Source: Aquimarina sp. MMG016
Lineage (GTDB): Bacteria > Bacteroidota > Bacteroidia > Flavobacteriales > Flavobacteriaceae
NCBI RefSeq assembly: GCF_018100805.1
Contig: NZ_JAGJEA010000006.1
Coordinates: 1 to 64,000, forward strand
Reading direction: 5' to 3'
DNA: 64,000 nt
The notes under the pieces were generated by a model. It saw nothing but the letters and a program-made list of their open reading frames with translations, was not told the origin of the DNA and searched no databases. Numbering within the stretch: position 1 is the stretch's first letter; every line of letters starts with the position of its first letter. This document shows positions 50,464-59,984 of the stretch, one piece after another. Made by a program: the position numbers and the translations under genes.

Positions 50464-51549
50464 ATGAAATCAAATACTATTCTTTTCATACTTATGGTAA
50501 GTTTTGGACTTCAGGGACAAGTTACTTTAAAAGCAGATGGACCCGGTCAAACGTATGAACTTATCACTTCAGTTTTAGCGCCCGGACATAATCCTATTGA
50601 ATCTCCTGGAGAAGTTGATGGTAGTTGTGATAATCATTCATCCTTTGGGGAGCATATTTCTGAAGTTTTTGATGCAGATCTTAATGATAATGTATTCAAG
50701 TTTAGTATACACATATCAAATGATAATGATCGATGTAAAAATTTTGATAGACAACGAAACGAAATAAAAACCTATGATCAATCGCCAGACAATCTTCTAG
50801 GAGTTACTGATGAAATAGTTGAATATAAATGGAAATTTAAAATTGATAATAATTTTCAGTCTTCAACTAGTTTCACTCATCTTCATCAATTAAAAGCGGT
50901 AGGCGGAACTGAAGATAGTATGCCTCTTATTACACTTACAGCCAGAAAAGCTTCTCCAGATCGATTAGAACTAAGATATGCAGAAAGCACTTCTCAGACT
51001 ACACTAACCACCATAGAACTATCTTTATTAAAAGGAAACTGGGTAGAGGTTATCGAGACTGTAACCTACGGTGAAAATGGAAAATATCAAATCATTATAA
51101 ACAATGTCAATACAGGAAATCAAATACTTAACTATAGCGACAATAATATCAGAATGTGGAAAACTCAAGCTGATTTTATCAGACCAAAATGGGGAATATA
51201 TCGAAGTCTCAATAATTCATCTCAATTAAGAGATGAAGAGGTCTTATTCGCTGATTTTTCTATTACGGAAAACTCTACATTATCAATACTTTCGCGAACA
51301 ATTAACGAAGCAGAAGTAAATGTATATCCTAATCCTTCAAGAGGAACTATTCGAATTGATTTTCCTAATAGCCACAAACATTATAATCTAAGAATTCAAG
51401 ACAGATTAGGTAAAGTGATCAAAAACATCCAAACTTCAACTAAAAACATTGATATTTCAGAATTACCCAATGGATTATACCTATTCACTTTTAACACCAC
51501 TCAATCAAATAAATTAGTCACAAAAAAAGTAGTGAAAATCGATAAGTAA
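50464..51549 (+). CDS. T9SS-secreted jelly-roll protein, candidate polysaccharide lyase
   Basis: 361 residues. Signal peptide (FGLQGQ, about 19), a beta-rich domain (20-270) and a T9SS type A domain (about 280-361, EVNVYPNPSRGTIRI and NGLYLFTF). The beta-rich part has three motifs in PL7-like order: DRQRNEIKTY at 95-104 (compare RxELR), FTHLHQLK at 137-144 (compare QIH) and PKWGIYRS at 241-248 (compare YFKxGxY). It also resembles heparinase I-like jelly rolls. It is thus a possible lyase, but I cannot place it in a known PL family. It is the last gene of the locus; only a weak operator-like half-site lies upstream. Confidence 0.65.
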   Translation: MKSNTILFILMVSFGLQGQVTLKADGPGQTYELITSVLAPGHNPIESPGEVDGSCDNHSSFGEHISEVFDADLNDNVFKFSIHISNDNDRCKNFDRQRNEIKTYDQSPDNLLGVTDEIVEYKWKFKIDNNFQSSTSFTHLHQLKAVGGTEDSMPLITLTARKASPDRLELRYAESTSQTTLTTIELSLLKGNWVEVIETVTYGENGKYQIIINNVNTGNQILNYSDNNIRMWKTQADFIRPKWGIYRSLNNSSQLRDEEVLFADFSITENSTLSILSRTINEAEVNVYPNPSRGTIRIDFPNSHKHYNLRIQDRLGKVIKNIQTSTKNIDISELPNGLYLFTFNTTQSNKLVTKKVVKIDK

Positions 51550-51557
51550 AAAGTATA

Positions 51558-52823
51558 TTAAACCAAAAACTGAAACAAATCAGGTTTATTATTTAAGTAA
51601 TCTCCAAAGAAGTTAAGTCGTTTCATTCTACCAATCAAAGGTTGTAAATCATTTTGATCTTTTAGCTCAATTCCGACAACAGCAGGGCCATTTTCTCTAC
51701 TTGATTTTTTAGAATATTCAAAATGGGTAATATCATCGTTAGGCCCTAGAACTTCGCCCACAAATTGTTTCAAGGCCCCTGCTCTCTGTGGAAATCGAAC
51801 AATAAAATAATGTTTTAGATCTGCATAAAGCAACGCTCTTTCTTTTATTTCAGCAGTACGTGTAATATCATTATTACTTCCGCTAACAATACAAACCACA
51901 TTCTTATCTTTGATTTTATCCTTATATGCTTCTAAAGCAGCCAAAGTTAAAGCTCCTGCAGGTTCTACCACAATAGCATCTCTATTATATAGATCTAAAA
52001 TCGTTTGGCACACCAATCCTTCAGGTACTGTATAAATATCAGAAAGATATTCCTTACAAATATTAAAGTTTATATCTCCAACTTTTTGCACCGCAGCTCC
52101 GTCAATAAATTTATCAATATTAAAAATCTCAGTATTCTTATTATTCTGAATTGAAGTTAACATAGAAGGAGCTCCTTTTGGTTCAATTCCAATAATCTTA
52201 GTTTTAGGAGATAAGGCTTTCATTGCCCCACATAATCCTGAAGCTAAGCCTCCGCCACCAATCGCTACAAAAATATAATCAATAGGCACATCAGCTTGCT
52301 TGAATATCTCAAGACCAATAGTACCTTGACCTTCAATTGTTTTAGGATCTTCAAAAGGATGTACAAAAGTTTTTCCTTCAGATCTACAGGCTTGCATTGC
52401 TGCTTTTGACGAGTCATCAAATGTATCCCCTTCGAGAATAATTTTCACATGATCTCCTCCAAACATTTGTGTTTGTTCTACTTTTTGCTTTGGCGTTACA
52501 GAAGGCATATAGATTGTTCCTTCTATGCCTAAATGATCACATGCAAAGGCTACACCTTGTGCATGATTACCTGCACTGGCACAAACCACTCCTCGTTTAA
52601 GTTCTTCTTCGGTAAGAGAACTAATTTTGTTAAATGCACCCCTAATCTTATAAGAACGAACACGCTGAAGATCTTCTCGTTTTAGCAAGATATTAGCATC
52701 ATACTTTCTAGAATAGCGAATACTATTCATCAAAGGAGTAACCATTGAAACTTCTTTGATTATAGAAGCTGCTTTTTGGATATCCTCTAATTCTGGAAAA
52801 TATGTCGTGGTTACTAGATCCAT
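51558..52823 (-). CDS. ilvA: Threonine deaminase (biosynthetic)
   Basis: 421-residue PLP enzyme that converts threonine to 2-oxobutanoate for isoleucine. PLP lysine in RVRSYKIRGAFNKI (about 55-68), SAGNHAQGVAFA, and the phosphate loop IGGGGLASGL (about 187-197). The C-terminal ACT-like regulatory domain is single (about 330-421, FIVRFPQRAGALKQFV), as in short IlvA forms. It is last in the ilv operon, 95 bp after ilvC. Confidence 0.94.
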   Translation of the reverse strand: MDLVTTTYFPELEDIQKAASIIKEVSMVTPLMNSIRYSRKYDANILLKREDLQRVRSYKIRGAFNKISSLTEEELKRGVVCASAGNHAQGVAFACDHLGIEGTIYMPSVTPKQKVEQTQMFGGDHVKIILEGDTFDDSSKAAMQACRSEGKTFVHPFEDPKTIEGQGTIGLEIFKQADVPIDYIFVAIGGGGLASGLCGAMKALSPKTKIIGIEPKGAPSMLTSIQNNKNTEIFNIDKFIDGAAVQKVGDINFNICKEYLSDIYTVPEGLVCQTILDLYNRDAIVVEPAGALTLAALEAYKDKIKDKNVVCIVSGSNNDITRTAEIKERALLYADLKHYFIVRFPQRAGALKQFVGEVLGPNDDITHFEYSKKSSRENGPAVVGIELKDQNDLQPLIGRMKRLNFFGDYLNNKPDLFQFLV

Positions 52824-52918
52824 AAATACTAATTCTCACAATTTGTCAACCTAAGTCCGCCAAAGATTACACAATACACATCTCAAAAACTTCAACGGAC
52901 CAGGCTAAACAAAATATT

Positions 52919-54391
52919 TTACACTATTGGCTTCATAGCAGTCATTGATGCTCTTAATCTAGCCCCAACAGTTTCTATAGGATGATTTCTTATCGCTGCA
53001 TTTACCTCAATTAGTTTTGCATTATCAACTCCGGTACTACCATTCAGGTATTCTTTACCAATCACATTCGTATCAATTCCTTTCATAAAATCTGTTAGCA
53101 AAGGCTTACAAGCATGATCAAATAAATAACATCCATACTCTGCAGTATCAGAAATCACTCGGTTCATTTCGAACAACTTCTTACGAGCAATAGTATTTGC
53201 TATAAGTGGTGTCTCATGTAATGATTCATAGTAAGCTGATTCCTCAATAATACCAGATTCTGTCATTGCTTCGAATGCTAATTCAACACCAGCTCTCACC
53301 ATAGCAACCATGAGCACTCCGTGATCATAAAATTCTTGTTCGGATATTTCATCACTTCCTGCAGGTGTTTTTTCAAAAGCTGTTTCACCAGTTGTTGCTC
53401 TCCAGGACAATAGGTTTTTATCATCATTTGCCCAATCTTCCATCATCGTTTTAGAAAAATGACCAGTCATAATGTCGTCCATATGTTTTTGGAATAATGG
53501 ACGCATGATATCTTTTAATTCCTCTGATAATTCAAAAGCTTTGATTTTAGATACATTAGACAGTCTATCCATCATATTGGTAATTCCACCATACTTCATC
53601 CCTTCAGTAATGGTCTCCCATCCATATTGGATTAATTTAGAAGCGTATCCAGCATCAATCCCTTTCTCAATCATTTTATCAAAACACAAGATAGATCCTG
53701 TCTGTAGCAATCCACAAAGTATGGTTTGCTCTCCCATAAGGTCTGATTTTACTTCTGCCACAAAAGACGACTCTAGAACACCTGCTCTATCTCCACCAGT
53801 TCCTACTGCATAAGCTTTAGCTTGCGCCAATCCATGACCTTGAGGATCATTCTCAGGGTGTACTGCTATTAATGTAGGTACACCAAACCCTCTCTTATAC
53901 TCTTCTCTAACCTCCGATCCCGGACATTTTGGTGCTACCATAATTACAGTAAGGTCTTTACGAATCTGCATGCCTTCTTCTACGATATTAAAACCATGAG
54001 AATAAGAAAGCGTAGCTCCTTTTTTCATCAAGGGCATTACAGTATTAACAACTTGGGTATGCTGTTTATCTGGTGTAAGGTTAATTACTACGTCAGCGTT
54101 AGGTATTAACTCTTCATATGTCCCAACATTGAACCCATTATCAGAAGCATTATAAAAAGATTGTCTTTTCTCTTTGATTGCAGCTTCACGAAGTGCGTAT
54201 GAGATATCCAAGCCTGAATCTCTCATATTTAACCCTTGGTTCAATCCCTGGGCACCACAACCTATAATCACAATTTTTTTTCCCTTTAATGCATCAACAC
54301 CTTCTGAAAATTCAGAGGCATCCATAAATCTACATTTCCCTAATTGTGTTAATTGATCTCTTAATGATAGCGTATTGAAATAATTTGCCAT
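52919..54391 (-). CDS. ilvC: Ketol-acid reductoisomerase, class II (long form)
   Basis: 490 residues, the length of the E. coli-type long KARI with a duplicated C-terminal domain. NADPH motif [23 protein letters not shown] at about 36-58, [26 protein letters not shown] near 148-173, and metal-ligand residues in [17 protein letters not shown]. It converts acetolactates to dihydroxy acids in isoleucine and valine synthesis. It is separated from ilvN by a 206-bp gap holding an inverted repeat (54503-54589). Confidence 0.96.
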   Translation of the reverse strand: MANYFNTLSLRDQLTQLGKCRFMDASEFSEGVDALKGKKIVIIGCGAQGLNQGLNMRDSGLDISYALREAAIKEKRQSFYNASDNGFNVGTYEELIPNADVVINLTPDKQHTQVVNTVMPLMKKGATLSYSHGFNIVEEGMQIRKDLTVIMVAPKCPGSEVREEYKRGFGVPTLIAVHPENDPQGHGLAQAKAYAVGTGGDRAGVLESSFVAEVKSDLMGEQTILCGLLQTGSILCFDKMIEKGIDAGYASKLIQYGWETITEGMKYGGITNMMDRLSNVSKIKAFELSEELKDIMRPLFQKHMDDIMTGHFSKTMMEDWANDDKNLLSWRATTGETAFEKTPAGSDEISEQEFYDHGVLMVAMVRAGVELAFEAMTESGIIEESAYYESLHETPLIANTIARKKLFEMNRVISDTAEYGCYLFDHACKPLLTDFMKGIDTNVIGKEYLNGSTGVDNAKLIEVNAAIRNHPIETVGARLRASMTAMKPIV

Positions 54392-54502
54392 TTCCTTATT
54401 AATTTGTTGTCTTTTCCTTTCGGAATATTGATTTAATTTTAATTATAGTTGTTTTATTTTCTTGGGGTGTATCCCGAAATAAATTCGAAACCGGGCTATT
54501 CG

Positions 54503-54589
54503 CGATATACTTTTTGATCTGCCTCCTTTCATAACACTTCGACAAGCTCAATGTAACAATTGAAGATGGCTGCCAAAAAGTATATCGCT
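54503..54589. repeat. Inverted repeat with inner palindromic repeat copy
   Basis: GCGATATACTTTTTG (54503-54517) and CAAAAAGTATATCGC (54575-54589) are perfect 15-bp complements. The 57 bp between them include CACTTCGACAAGCTCAATG, the interspersed repeat also found near 18136 and 50080. The element lies between ilvN and ilvC in the operon and would form a long hairpin in the mRNA, so it may modulate the relative expression of the two parts. Confidence 0.7.
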
Positions 54590-54597
54590 ACTATCCC

Positions 54598-55131
54598 TTA
54601 CACAGCTTCTTCTCCAAAACTTTCTAATATTTTAGATATATCCATTTTATCTTTGGTAACTGCAATTCTTCCAGAACGTACAAATTGCATCAACCCATAA
54701 GGTTCTAACTTACAATATAATGCCTCTACTTCTCTTCTTCTTCCTGTTTTCTCAATTACAAAAAATTCTGGAGTAACAGTAACAATATTAGCATTACTAT
54801 TCTTGATAACATTTTGAATTTGACGTTCTTCGAATAACAATTTTGAATCCACTTTGAACAAAGCTGTTTCTTGATAAATAATATCTTCTTCCTTATGGTA
54901 AAACGCTTTAATTACCTCGATTTGCTTCTCTATTTGCCCAACAATCTTTTTTACTTGTTCTTCAGTAACCTTTACAGCAATTGTAAACCGAAATACATCT
55001 TTAATCTCAGATTGAGAAGCTGTCATACTATCTAAATTGATATGACGCTTCAGGAAGATAGCCGATATTCTATTCAGCAATCCTATATTATTTTCGGTAT
55101 ATACCGATATTGTAAAATTTTCTTTTTCCAT
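54598..55131 (-). CDS. ilvN: Acetolactate synthase small (regulatory) subunit
   Basis: 177-residue ACT-domain protein; TISVYTENNIGLLNRISAIFLKRHINLDSM at residues 7-36 is the valine-binding ACT motif. The second half matches the C-terminal ALS_ss domain. It activates and gives feedback control to the large subunit, encoded 50 bp upstream. Confidence 0.93.
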   Translation of the reverse strand: MEKENFTISVYTENNIGLLNRISAIFLKRHINLDSMTASQSEIKDVFRFTIAVKVTEEQVKKIVGQIEKQIEVIKAFYHKEEDIIYQETALFKVDSKLLFEERQIQNVIKNSNANIVTVTPEFFVIEKTGRRREVEALYCKLEPYGLMQFVRSGRIAVTKDKMDISKILESFGEEAV

Positions 55132-55181
55132 AATTATATTATTATGTAGATTCCAACTCTCTCAGGAATCACAAAATCATA

Positions 55182-56915
55182 TTATTCAAGTCTGATATCT
55201 GAAACCGAAGCTCCCGTAGGGATCATTGGAAATACATTATTCTCCTTTTCTACACATACTTCTAAAAAGTATGGCTGATCACTAGCAATCATTTCTGAAA
55301 TAGCCTCTTGTAAATCCTCTCTTTTAGTTACTCTTTTAGCTTTAATATGATATCCTTTTGCAATAGTTATAAAATCAGGATTCACCATTTCTGTAGAAGC
55401 ATATCTTTTATCAAAAAACAACTGTTGCCATTGACGCACCATTCCTAAGAAATCATTATTCAGCACAACAATCTTAACCGGTACTCTGGTTTGAAAAATA
55501 GTCCCTAATTCCTGTATGGTCATTTGATATCCACCATCACCAATAATTGTGACAACTTCTCTTTCAGGAGCTCCCATTTTGGCTCCAATCGCAGCTGGTA
55601 AAGCAAATCCCATAGTCCCTAATCCACCAGAAGTCACATTACTTTTAGTTTTGTTAAACTCCGCATATCGGCAAGCAATCATTTGGTGCTGCCCTACATC
55701 AGATACAATGATAGCATCACCCTTAGTCTCTTCATTAATTCCTCTGAGTACTTCCCCCATAGAAAGTCCCTCTTTAGAAGGATACAATTCTTCCTTGATT
55801 ACCTTTTCGAATTCGATTTTGTCATAATCTTTGAACTCTTGTAACCAAGCATCATATGAATTTGGTTGAATCAAAGGAAGCATCTGAGCAAGTGTATTTT
55901 TCACATTACCCATTACAGCTACATCAGCTTTTACATTTTTATCGACTTCTGCAGGGTCAATCTCAAAATGAACCACCTTTGCCTGTTTTGCATAGGTTTC
56001 AAGGTTACCGGTAACACGATCATCAAAACGCATTCCTATCGCAAGAAGTACGTCACATTCATTAGTTAATTTGTTTGGACCATAATTACCATGCATCCCC
56101 ACCATCCCCACGTTTAAAGGATGCGCTGTTGGTAATGCTGAAAGTCCTAAAATTGTCCAGGCCGAAGGAATTCCTGACTTTTCAATAAAGCTTTTTAACT
56201 CTTCTTCCGCCTCACCAAGTATTACACCTTGACCAAAAACGATCATAGGTTTTTTTGCATTATTAATTAGCTCAGCAGCTTCTTTTATGCTTTCTGGATT
56301 TGTTTCCGGTACTGGTAAGTAACTTCTTATTCCTTTACACTTTTCATAAGCAAAATCCAATTCGCCAAACTGAGCATCTTTGGTGATATCAATTAATACC
56401 GGTCCCGGACGACCAGATTTGGCAATATAAAACGCTTTTGCCAAAACGGTTGGAATATCCTCTGCTTTAGTAACTTGATGATTCCATTTTGTAATTGGAG
56501 TCGAAATACCTATGATATCTGTTTCCTGAAAAGCATCAGATCCCAATAGATGAGATCCTACTTGACCTGTTATGCATACCATTGGAGTGGAATCGATCTG
56601 TGCATCCGCAATCCCTGTGACAAAATTTGTTGCTCCAGGACCCGATGTTGCTACTGCAACCCCTACTTTTCCGCTAGCTCGGGCATACCCCTGAGCTGCA
56701 TGAGTTGCTCCTTGTTCATGACGAGTCAATACATGATGTAATTGATCCTGAAACTTATATAACTCATCATAAACCGGCATAATCGCTCCTCCTGGATATC
56801 CATAGATCAAGTCTACACCTTCAGCTAATAAGCATCTAATTACGGCTTCAGCTCCGGTCATACGTTTTGTTGCCACTTTAGTTTCTTTTTTTATGGTTTG
56901 CGTTTGTATTTCCAT
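55182..56915 (-). CDS. ilvB: Acetolactate synthase large (catalytic) subunit
   Basis: 577-residue TPP enzyme. YGYPGGAIMPVYDEL near 39-53, HEQGATHAAQGYARASGKVGV (catalytic Glu, about 64-85), SGPGATNFVTGIADA, and the TPP motif IGDGGYQMTIQELGTI followed by VLNNDFLGMVRQWQQ (about 450-495). It condenses two pyruvates, or pyruvate and 2-oxobutanoate. Lies between ilvD and ilvN. Confidence 0.96.
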   Translation of the reverse strand: MEIQTQTIKKETKVATKRMTGAEAVIRCLLAEGVDLIYGYPGGAIMPVYDELYKFQDQLHHVLTRHEQGATHAAQGYARASGKVGVAVATSGPGATNFVTGIADAQIDSTPMVCITGQVGSHLLGSDAFQETDIIGISTPITKWNHQVTKAEDIPTVLAKAFYIAKSGRPGPVLIDITKDAQFGELDFAYEKCKGIRSYLPVPETNPESIKEAAELINNAKKPMIVFGQGVILGEAEEELKSFIEKSGIPSAWTILGLSALPTAHPLNVGMVGMHGNYGPNKLTNECDVLLAIGMRFDDRVTGNLETYAKQAKVVHFEIDPAEVDKNVKADVAVMGNVKNTLAQMLPLIQPNSYDAWLQEFKDYDKIEFEKVIKEELYPSKEGLSMGEVLRGINEETKGDAIIVSDVGQHQMIACRYAEFNKTKSNVTSGGLGTMGFALPAAIGAKMGAPEREVVTIIGDGGYQMTIQELGTIFQTRVPVKIVVLNNDFLGMVRQWQQLFFDKRYASTEMVNPDFITIAKGYHIKAKRVTKREDLQEAISEMIASDQPYFLEVCVEKENNVFPMIPTGASVSDIRLE

Positions 56916-56993
56916 ACGCTATCTTATTTGGACTCCTATCTTCATAGGAATGACTATTCAATTCAAACCAATGCTATTAGCATTAGTATTCTG

Positions 56994-58670
56994 TTAAAAT
57001 TCATCCGTTACACATCCTTGGGATGCCGATGATACTGTATGTGCATACTTATACAATACTCCTTTCTCGAATTTTAAAGGGGGTTGTACCCAGGATGCTT
57101 TTCTTTTTTCGAGCTCGGCTTTATCAATATCCACAGTGATCGAATTGGTCTCTGCATCAATGGTGATAATATCACCGTCCTCGACCAATGCAATCGTACC
57201 ACCTTCCTGAGCTTCAGGAGTGATATGTCCGACAACAAACCCGTGTGTTCCTCCAGAAAATCTTCCATCTGTAATTAAAGCAACATCCTTACCTAATCCC
57301 GCTCCCATTATAGCAGCAGTTGGTTTTAGCATTTCAGGCATTCCAGGACCTCCTTTTGGACCTTCATACCTAATGACGACCACATCTCCTTTTTCTACTT
57401 TTCCATCTCGGATTCCATCATTAGCATCATATTCGCTATCAAAAACTTTTGCTTTTCCGCGAAAGCGTAATCCTTCTTTACCAGTTATCTTAGCTACACA
57501 ACCTTCTTCTGACAGGTTACCAAACATGATTCTCAAATGTCCAGTTTGCTTAATTGGATTTTCTAAAGGTTTAATTACATCTTGACCTTCTGATAGATCA
57601 GGAATATCTAATAAGTTCTCTGCTAGTGTTCTCCCTGTTACAGTTAAGCAATCTCCATGTAGCAACCCTTTCTTAAGCAAATACTTTAATACAGCAGGAA
57701 TTCCACCCACCTCATGTACATCTTCCATGAGGTATTTCCCACTTGGCTTAAGATCCGCCAAGAATGGGGTTTCATCACTAATTCTTTGAAAATCTGCTAA
57801 AGTAAATTCTACATCTGCTGCTCTTGCAATTGCTAAGAAGTGCAGCACTGCATTGGTAGAACCACCAAGCACAGTAACTAAACGTATTGCATTTTCTAAA
57901 GATTTTTTGGTAACTATATCTTTAGGTTTAATATCTTTTTCTAGAAGTAAACGCATCGCACGACCTGCTGCAATACTTTCCTCTTCCTTATTATTACTTA
58001 TTGCAGGGTTAGAAGAATTATAAGGTAGAGACATACCTAAAGCTTCAATTGCAGAAGCCATAGTATTTGCGGTATACATTCCACCACAAGCTCCAGCTCC
58101 CGGGCAAGCTTTTTCAATAACACTTTTGTACTCAGTTTGATTAATAGTACCGGCTACTTTTTCTCCCCAAGCCTCAAAAGCCGAAACTACATCCAACTTT
58201 TTTCCTGCATGATATCCAGAAGCAATTGTTCCTCCATATACCAAAATTGAAGGGCGATTTAATCGAAGCATCGCCATCAAAGCACCGGGCATATTTTTAT
58301 CACACCCAACTACAGTTACCATTCCATCATAGGACATAGCCTGCACAACAGTTTCCATAGAATCTGCTATAACATCTCTGGATGGTAGTGAAAAACGCAT
58401 TCCCGGAGTACCCATAGAAATTCCATCACTTACCCCAATTGTATTAAATATTAACCCGACCACATCTTCTTGCTGTGTTCCTTCTTTTACCAACTTGGCC
58501 AGATCATTAAGGTGCATATTACAAGGGTTACCTTCATAACCTGTACTTGCTATACCAACCAATGGTTTATTAAAATCTTCATCAGTTAAACCAATTGCAT
58601 GAAGCATAGCCTGTGCAGCTGGTTGTGTGTCATCTTGGGTAACTTGTTTACTATATTTATTCAAACTCAT
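56994..58670 (-). CDS. ilvD: Dihydroxyacid dehydratase
   Basis: 558-residue iron-sulfur dehydratase of the IlvD/Edd family. [17 protein letters not shown] near 48-64, [19 protein letters not shown] (Cys and the lysine/metal region, about 120-140) and [16 protein letters not shown] (about 190-205) supply the cluster ligands. [24 protein letters not shown] sequence near 480 is typical of DHAD. It is the first structural gene of the ilv operon, with a 640-bp leader upstream that has two attenuators. Confidence 0.96.
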   Translation of the reverse strand: MSLNKYSKQVTQDDTQPAAQAMLHAIGLTDEDFNKPLVGIASTGYEGNPCNMHLNDLAKLVKEGTQQEDVVGLIFNTIGVSDGISMGTPGMRFSLPSRDVIADSMETVVQAMSYDGMVTVVGCDKNMPGALMAMLRLNRPSILVYGGTIASGYHAGKKLDVVSAFEAWGEKVAGTINQTEYKSVIEKACPGAGACGGMYTANTMASAIEALGMSLPYNSSNPAISNNKEEESIAAGRAMRLLLEKDIKPKDIVTKKSLENAIRLVTVLGGSTNAVLHFLAIARAADVEFTLADFQRISDETPFLADLKPSGKYLMEDVHEVGGIPAVLKYLLKKGLLHGDCLTVTGRTLAENLLDIPDLSEGQDVIKPLENPIKQTGHLRIMFGNLSEEGCVAKITGKEGLRFRGKAKVFDSEYDANDGIRDGKVEKGDVVVIRYEGPKGGPGMPEMLKPTAAIMGAGLGKDVALITDGRFSGGTHGFVVGHITPEAQEGGTIALVEDGDIITIDAETNSITVDIDKAELEKRKASWVQPPLKFEKGVLYKYAHTVSSASQGCVTDEF

Positions 58671-58918
58671 TCTTTCTGAATGTTACTTTTTAAGAATTAT
58701 ATAAAATTTTAACAAAATTTTTGAGACATCAATACAACATAAATAATCTACGGTATAAAATTATTTTGTTGAGCTTAAACCATTATACTTTATTCATCTC
58801 CCTTACAACATCCAAGAGAGGCTAAAACAATGCTAATTATTGATTTACAGATACTTACAAACATTTTATTTACAATCACTATGTGTTAATTTTTATTAAA
58901 CATTATTTTTTATAAAAA

Positions 58919-58944
58919 AATCCCTTCAAAAACTTGAAGGGATT
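58919..58944 (-). terminator. Proximal terminator of the ilv leader
   Basis: AATCCCTTCAA / TTGAAGGGATT, perfect 11-bp stem with a 4-base loop, followed on the reverse strand by TTTTTTTATAA. It lies about 250 bp before ilvD and 33 bp after the stop of the second leader peptide. ATCCCTT of its first arm can alternatively pair with AGGGAT at 58969-58974, which would form an antiterminator. Confidence 0.85.
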
Positions 58945-58976
58945 ATATCATTTATTTATCAAATCAATATCCCTCA

Positions 58977-59039
58977 CTAAGGTGAACAGATCACCTTAAT
59001 AATAAAAATATTGACAATTATATTGTTAATTTTTTTCAT
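58977..59039 (-). CDS. ilv leader peptide 2 (Ile/Val-rich)
   Basis: Twenty codons, ATG at 59039 and TAG at 58977. The peptide begins MKKINNIIVNIF and ends IIKVICSP: eight of 20 residues are Ile and two are Val. Its last codons form one arm of a hairpin (AAGGTGA / TCACCTT) in the mRNA, as in classical attenuators. It lies directly upstream of the proximal terminator and of ilvD. Confidence 0.78.
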   Translation of the reverse strand: MKKINNIIVNIFIIKVICSP

Positions 59040-59140
59040 TTTATGCAAATTTACCTGGTTAATATCCTAATTCACAACAAGATTAATTTTACTTATACTT
59101 TAATCACTCTTAAATTTCCAAAATAATATTTTTAATTAAA

Positions 59141-59172
59141 AAAGATCCCTCTACTTGCGCAAAGGGATCTTT
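59141..59172 (-). terminator. Distal terminator of the ilv leader
   Basis: AAAGATCCCT / AGGGATCTTT, a perfect 10-bp stem with a 12-base loop, followed on the reverse strand by a T run. Its ATCCCTTT can alternatively pair with AAAGGGAT located just after the stop of leader peptide 1 (59199-59206), the expected antiterminator. Confidence 0.85.
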
Positions 59173-59207
59173 AAAATATTTTAATATATCAAATAAGCAT
59201 CCCTTTA

Positions 59208-59270
59208 TCAAGGTGAAATAATTACATTGACTATAATGACACTGTTAATATTGATATCTTTATTTCGCAT
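59208..59270 (-). CDS. ilv leader peptide 1 (Ile/Val-rich)
   Basis: Twenty codons, ATG at 59270 and TGA at 59208. It begins MRNKDININS and ends VIIVNVIISP: six Ile and three Val in 20 residues. It ends in Ser-Pro exactly as leader peptide 2 and has the same length, so the two arose by duplication. It lies between the response regulator gene (stop at 59311) and the distal terminator. The rest of the 58671-59310 region is AT-rich without genes. Confidence 0.78.
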   Translation of the reverse strand: MRNKDININSVIIVNVIISP

Positions 59271-59310
59271 TTCAATGATTAAATAAAAGAATTATTTGAT
59301 TAAAATCAAA

Positions 59311-59967
59311 CTACTCAACCTTAAAAAGATTATTTTTCATACAATAGATTACTACACCTACTCTAGTTTTTACTTGCAATTTTTTAAAAACAGACTCTCT
59401 ATAGTTTTCAATAGTCTTAGGGCTCAGTTCCATTTCCTGAGCAATATCCTTATAAGTCAATTCTGAGCATGCATGCTTAAGAAAAGCCCACTCTCTATCG
59501 GTCAATTTATCCACTAGACTACTAGCATCTTCAAACTCAACTTGTCCGGAGTTTTTAAGGGCATTTTCTATTTTAGAAGAGTAATAAAAACCTTGTTCAA
59601 TAACCATCTTCATTGCGAATTCGAAATTTTCCGGATGAATATCCTTAAGCAAATATCCTCTTGCACCTGCCCTAAGCATTTTAATAATGGTTTCTTCATC
59701 ATCTTCCATGGTTAATGCTAACACCTTTTGCTCAGGCCTATTATCCTTAAGCCATTCCATAGTTTGCACACCATCCATTACAGGCATCTTTACATCCAAT
59801 AATACGAGCTCAGGTTTTTTTCTTTTATGAAGGTAATACTGGGTAAGTTCTTTTCCGTTCTTTAATATTGCCAACACTTCATACCCCTCTAGTTTGGTTA
59901 TCAAACTCTCTAGAGATTGCGCAAAGAGCAAATGATCATCGACAATAACAACAGTTTTTTTCTTCAT
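59311..59967 (-). CDS. NarL/LuxR-type response regulator
   Basis: 218 residues. Receiver domain with D10/D11 region (VVIVDDHLLFAQS) and phospho-acceptor D57 (LVLLDVKMPVMDG), then a LuxR-type HTH at about 150-210 (LTDREWAFLKHACSELTYKDIAQEMELSPKTIENYRESVFKKLQVKTR). It is the partner of the kinase encoded 17 bp upstream and acts as a DNA-binding regulator. Target genes are not evident here. Confidence 0.94.
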   Translation of the reverse strand: MKKKTVVIVDDHLLFAQSLESLITKLEGYEVLAILKNGKELTQYYLHKRKKPELVLLDVKMPVMDGVQTMEWLKDNRPEQKVLALTMEDDEETIIKMLRAGARGYLLKDIHPENFEFAMKMVIEQGFYYSSKIENALKNSGQVEFEDASSLVDKLTDREWAFLKHACSELTYKDIAQEMELSPKTIENYRESVFKKLQVKTRVGVVIYCMKNNLFKVE

Positions 59968-59984
59968 ATTAAAAACTTGTTTCT

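Noticed and set aside
57220..57585. 121-codon + strand frame opposite ilvD
   Set aside because: Antisense to conserved dehydratase sequence; composition is that of a shadow frame.
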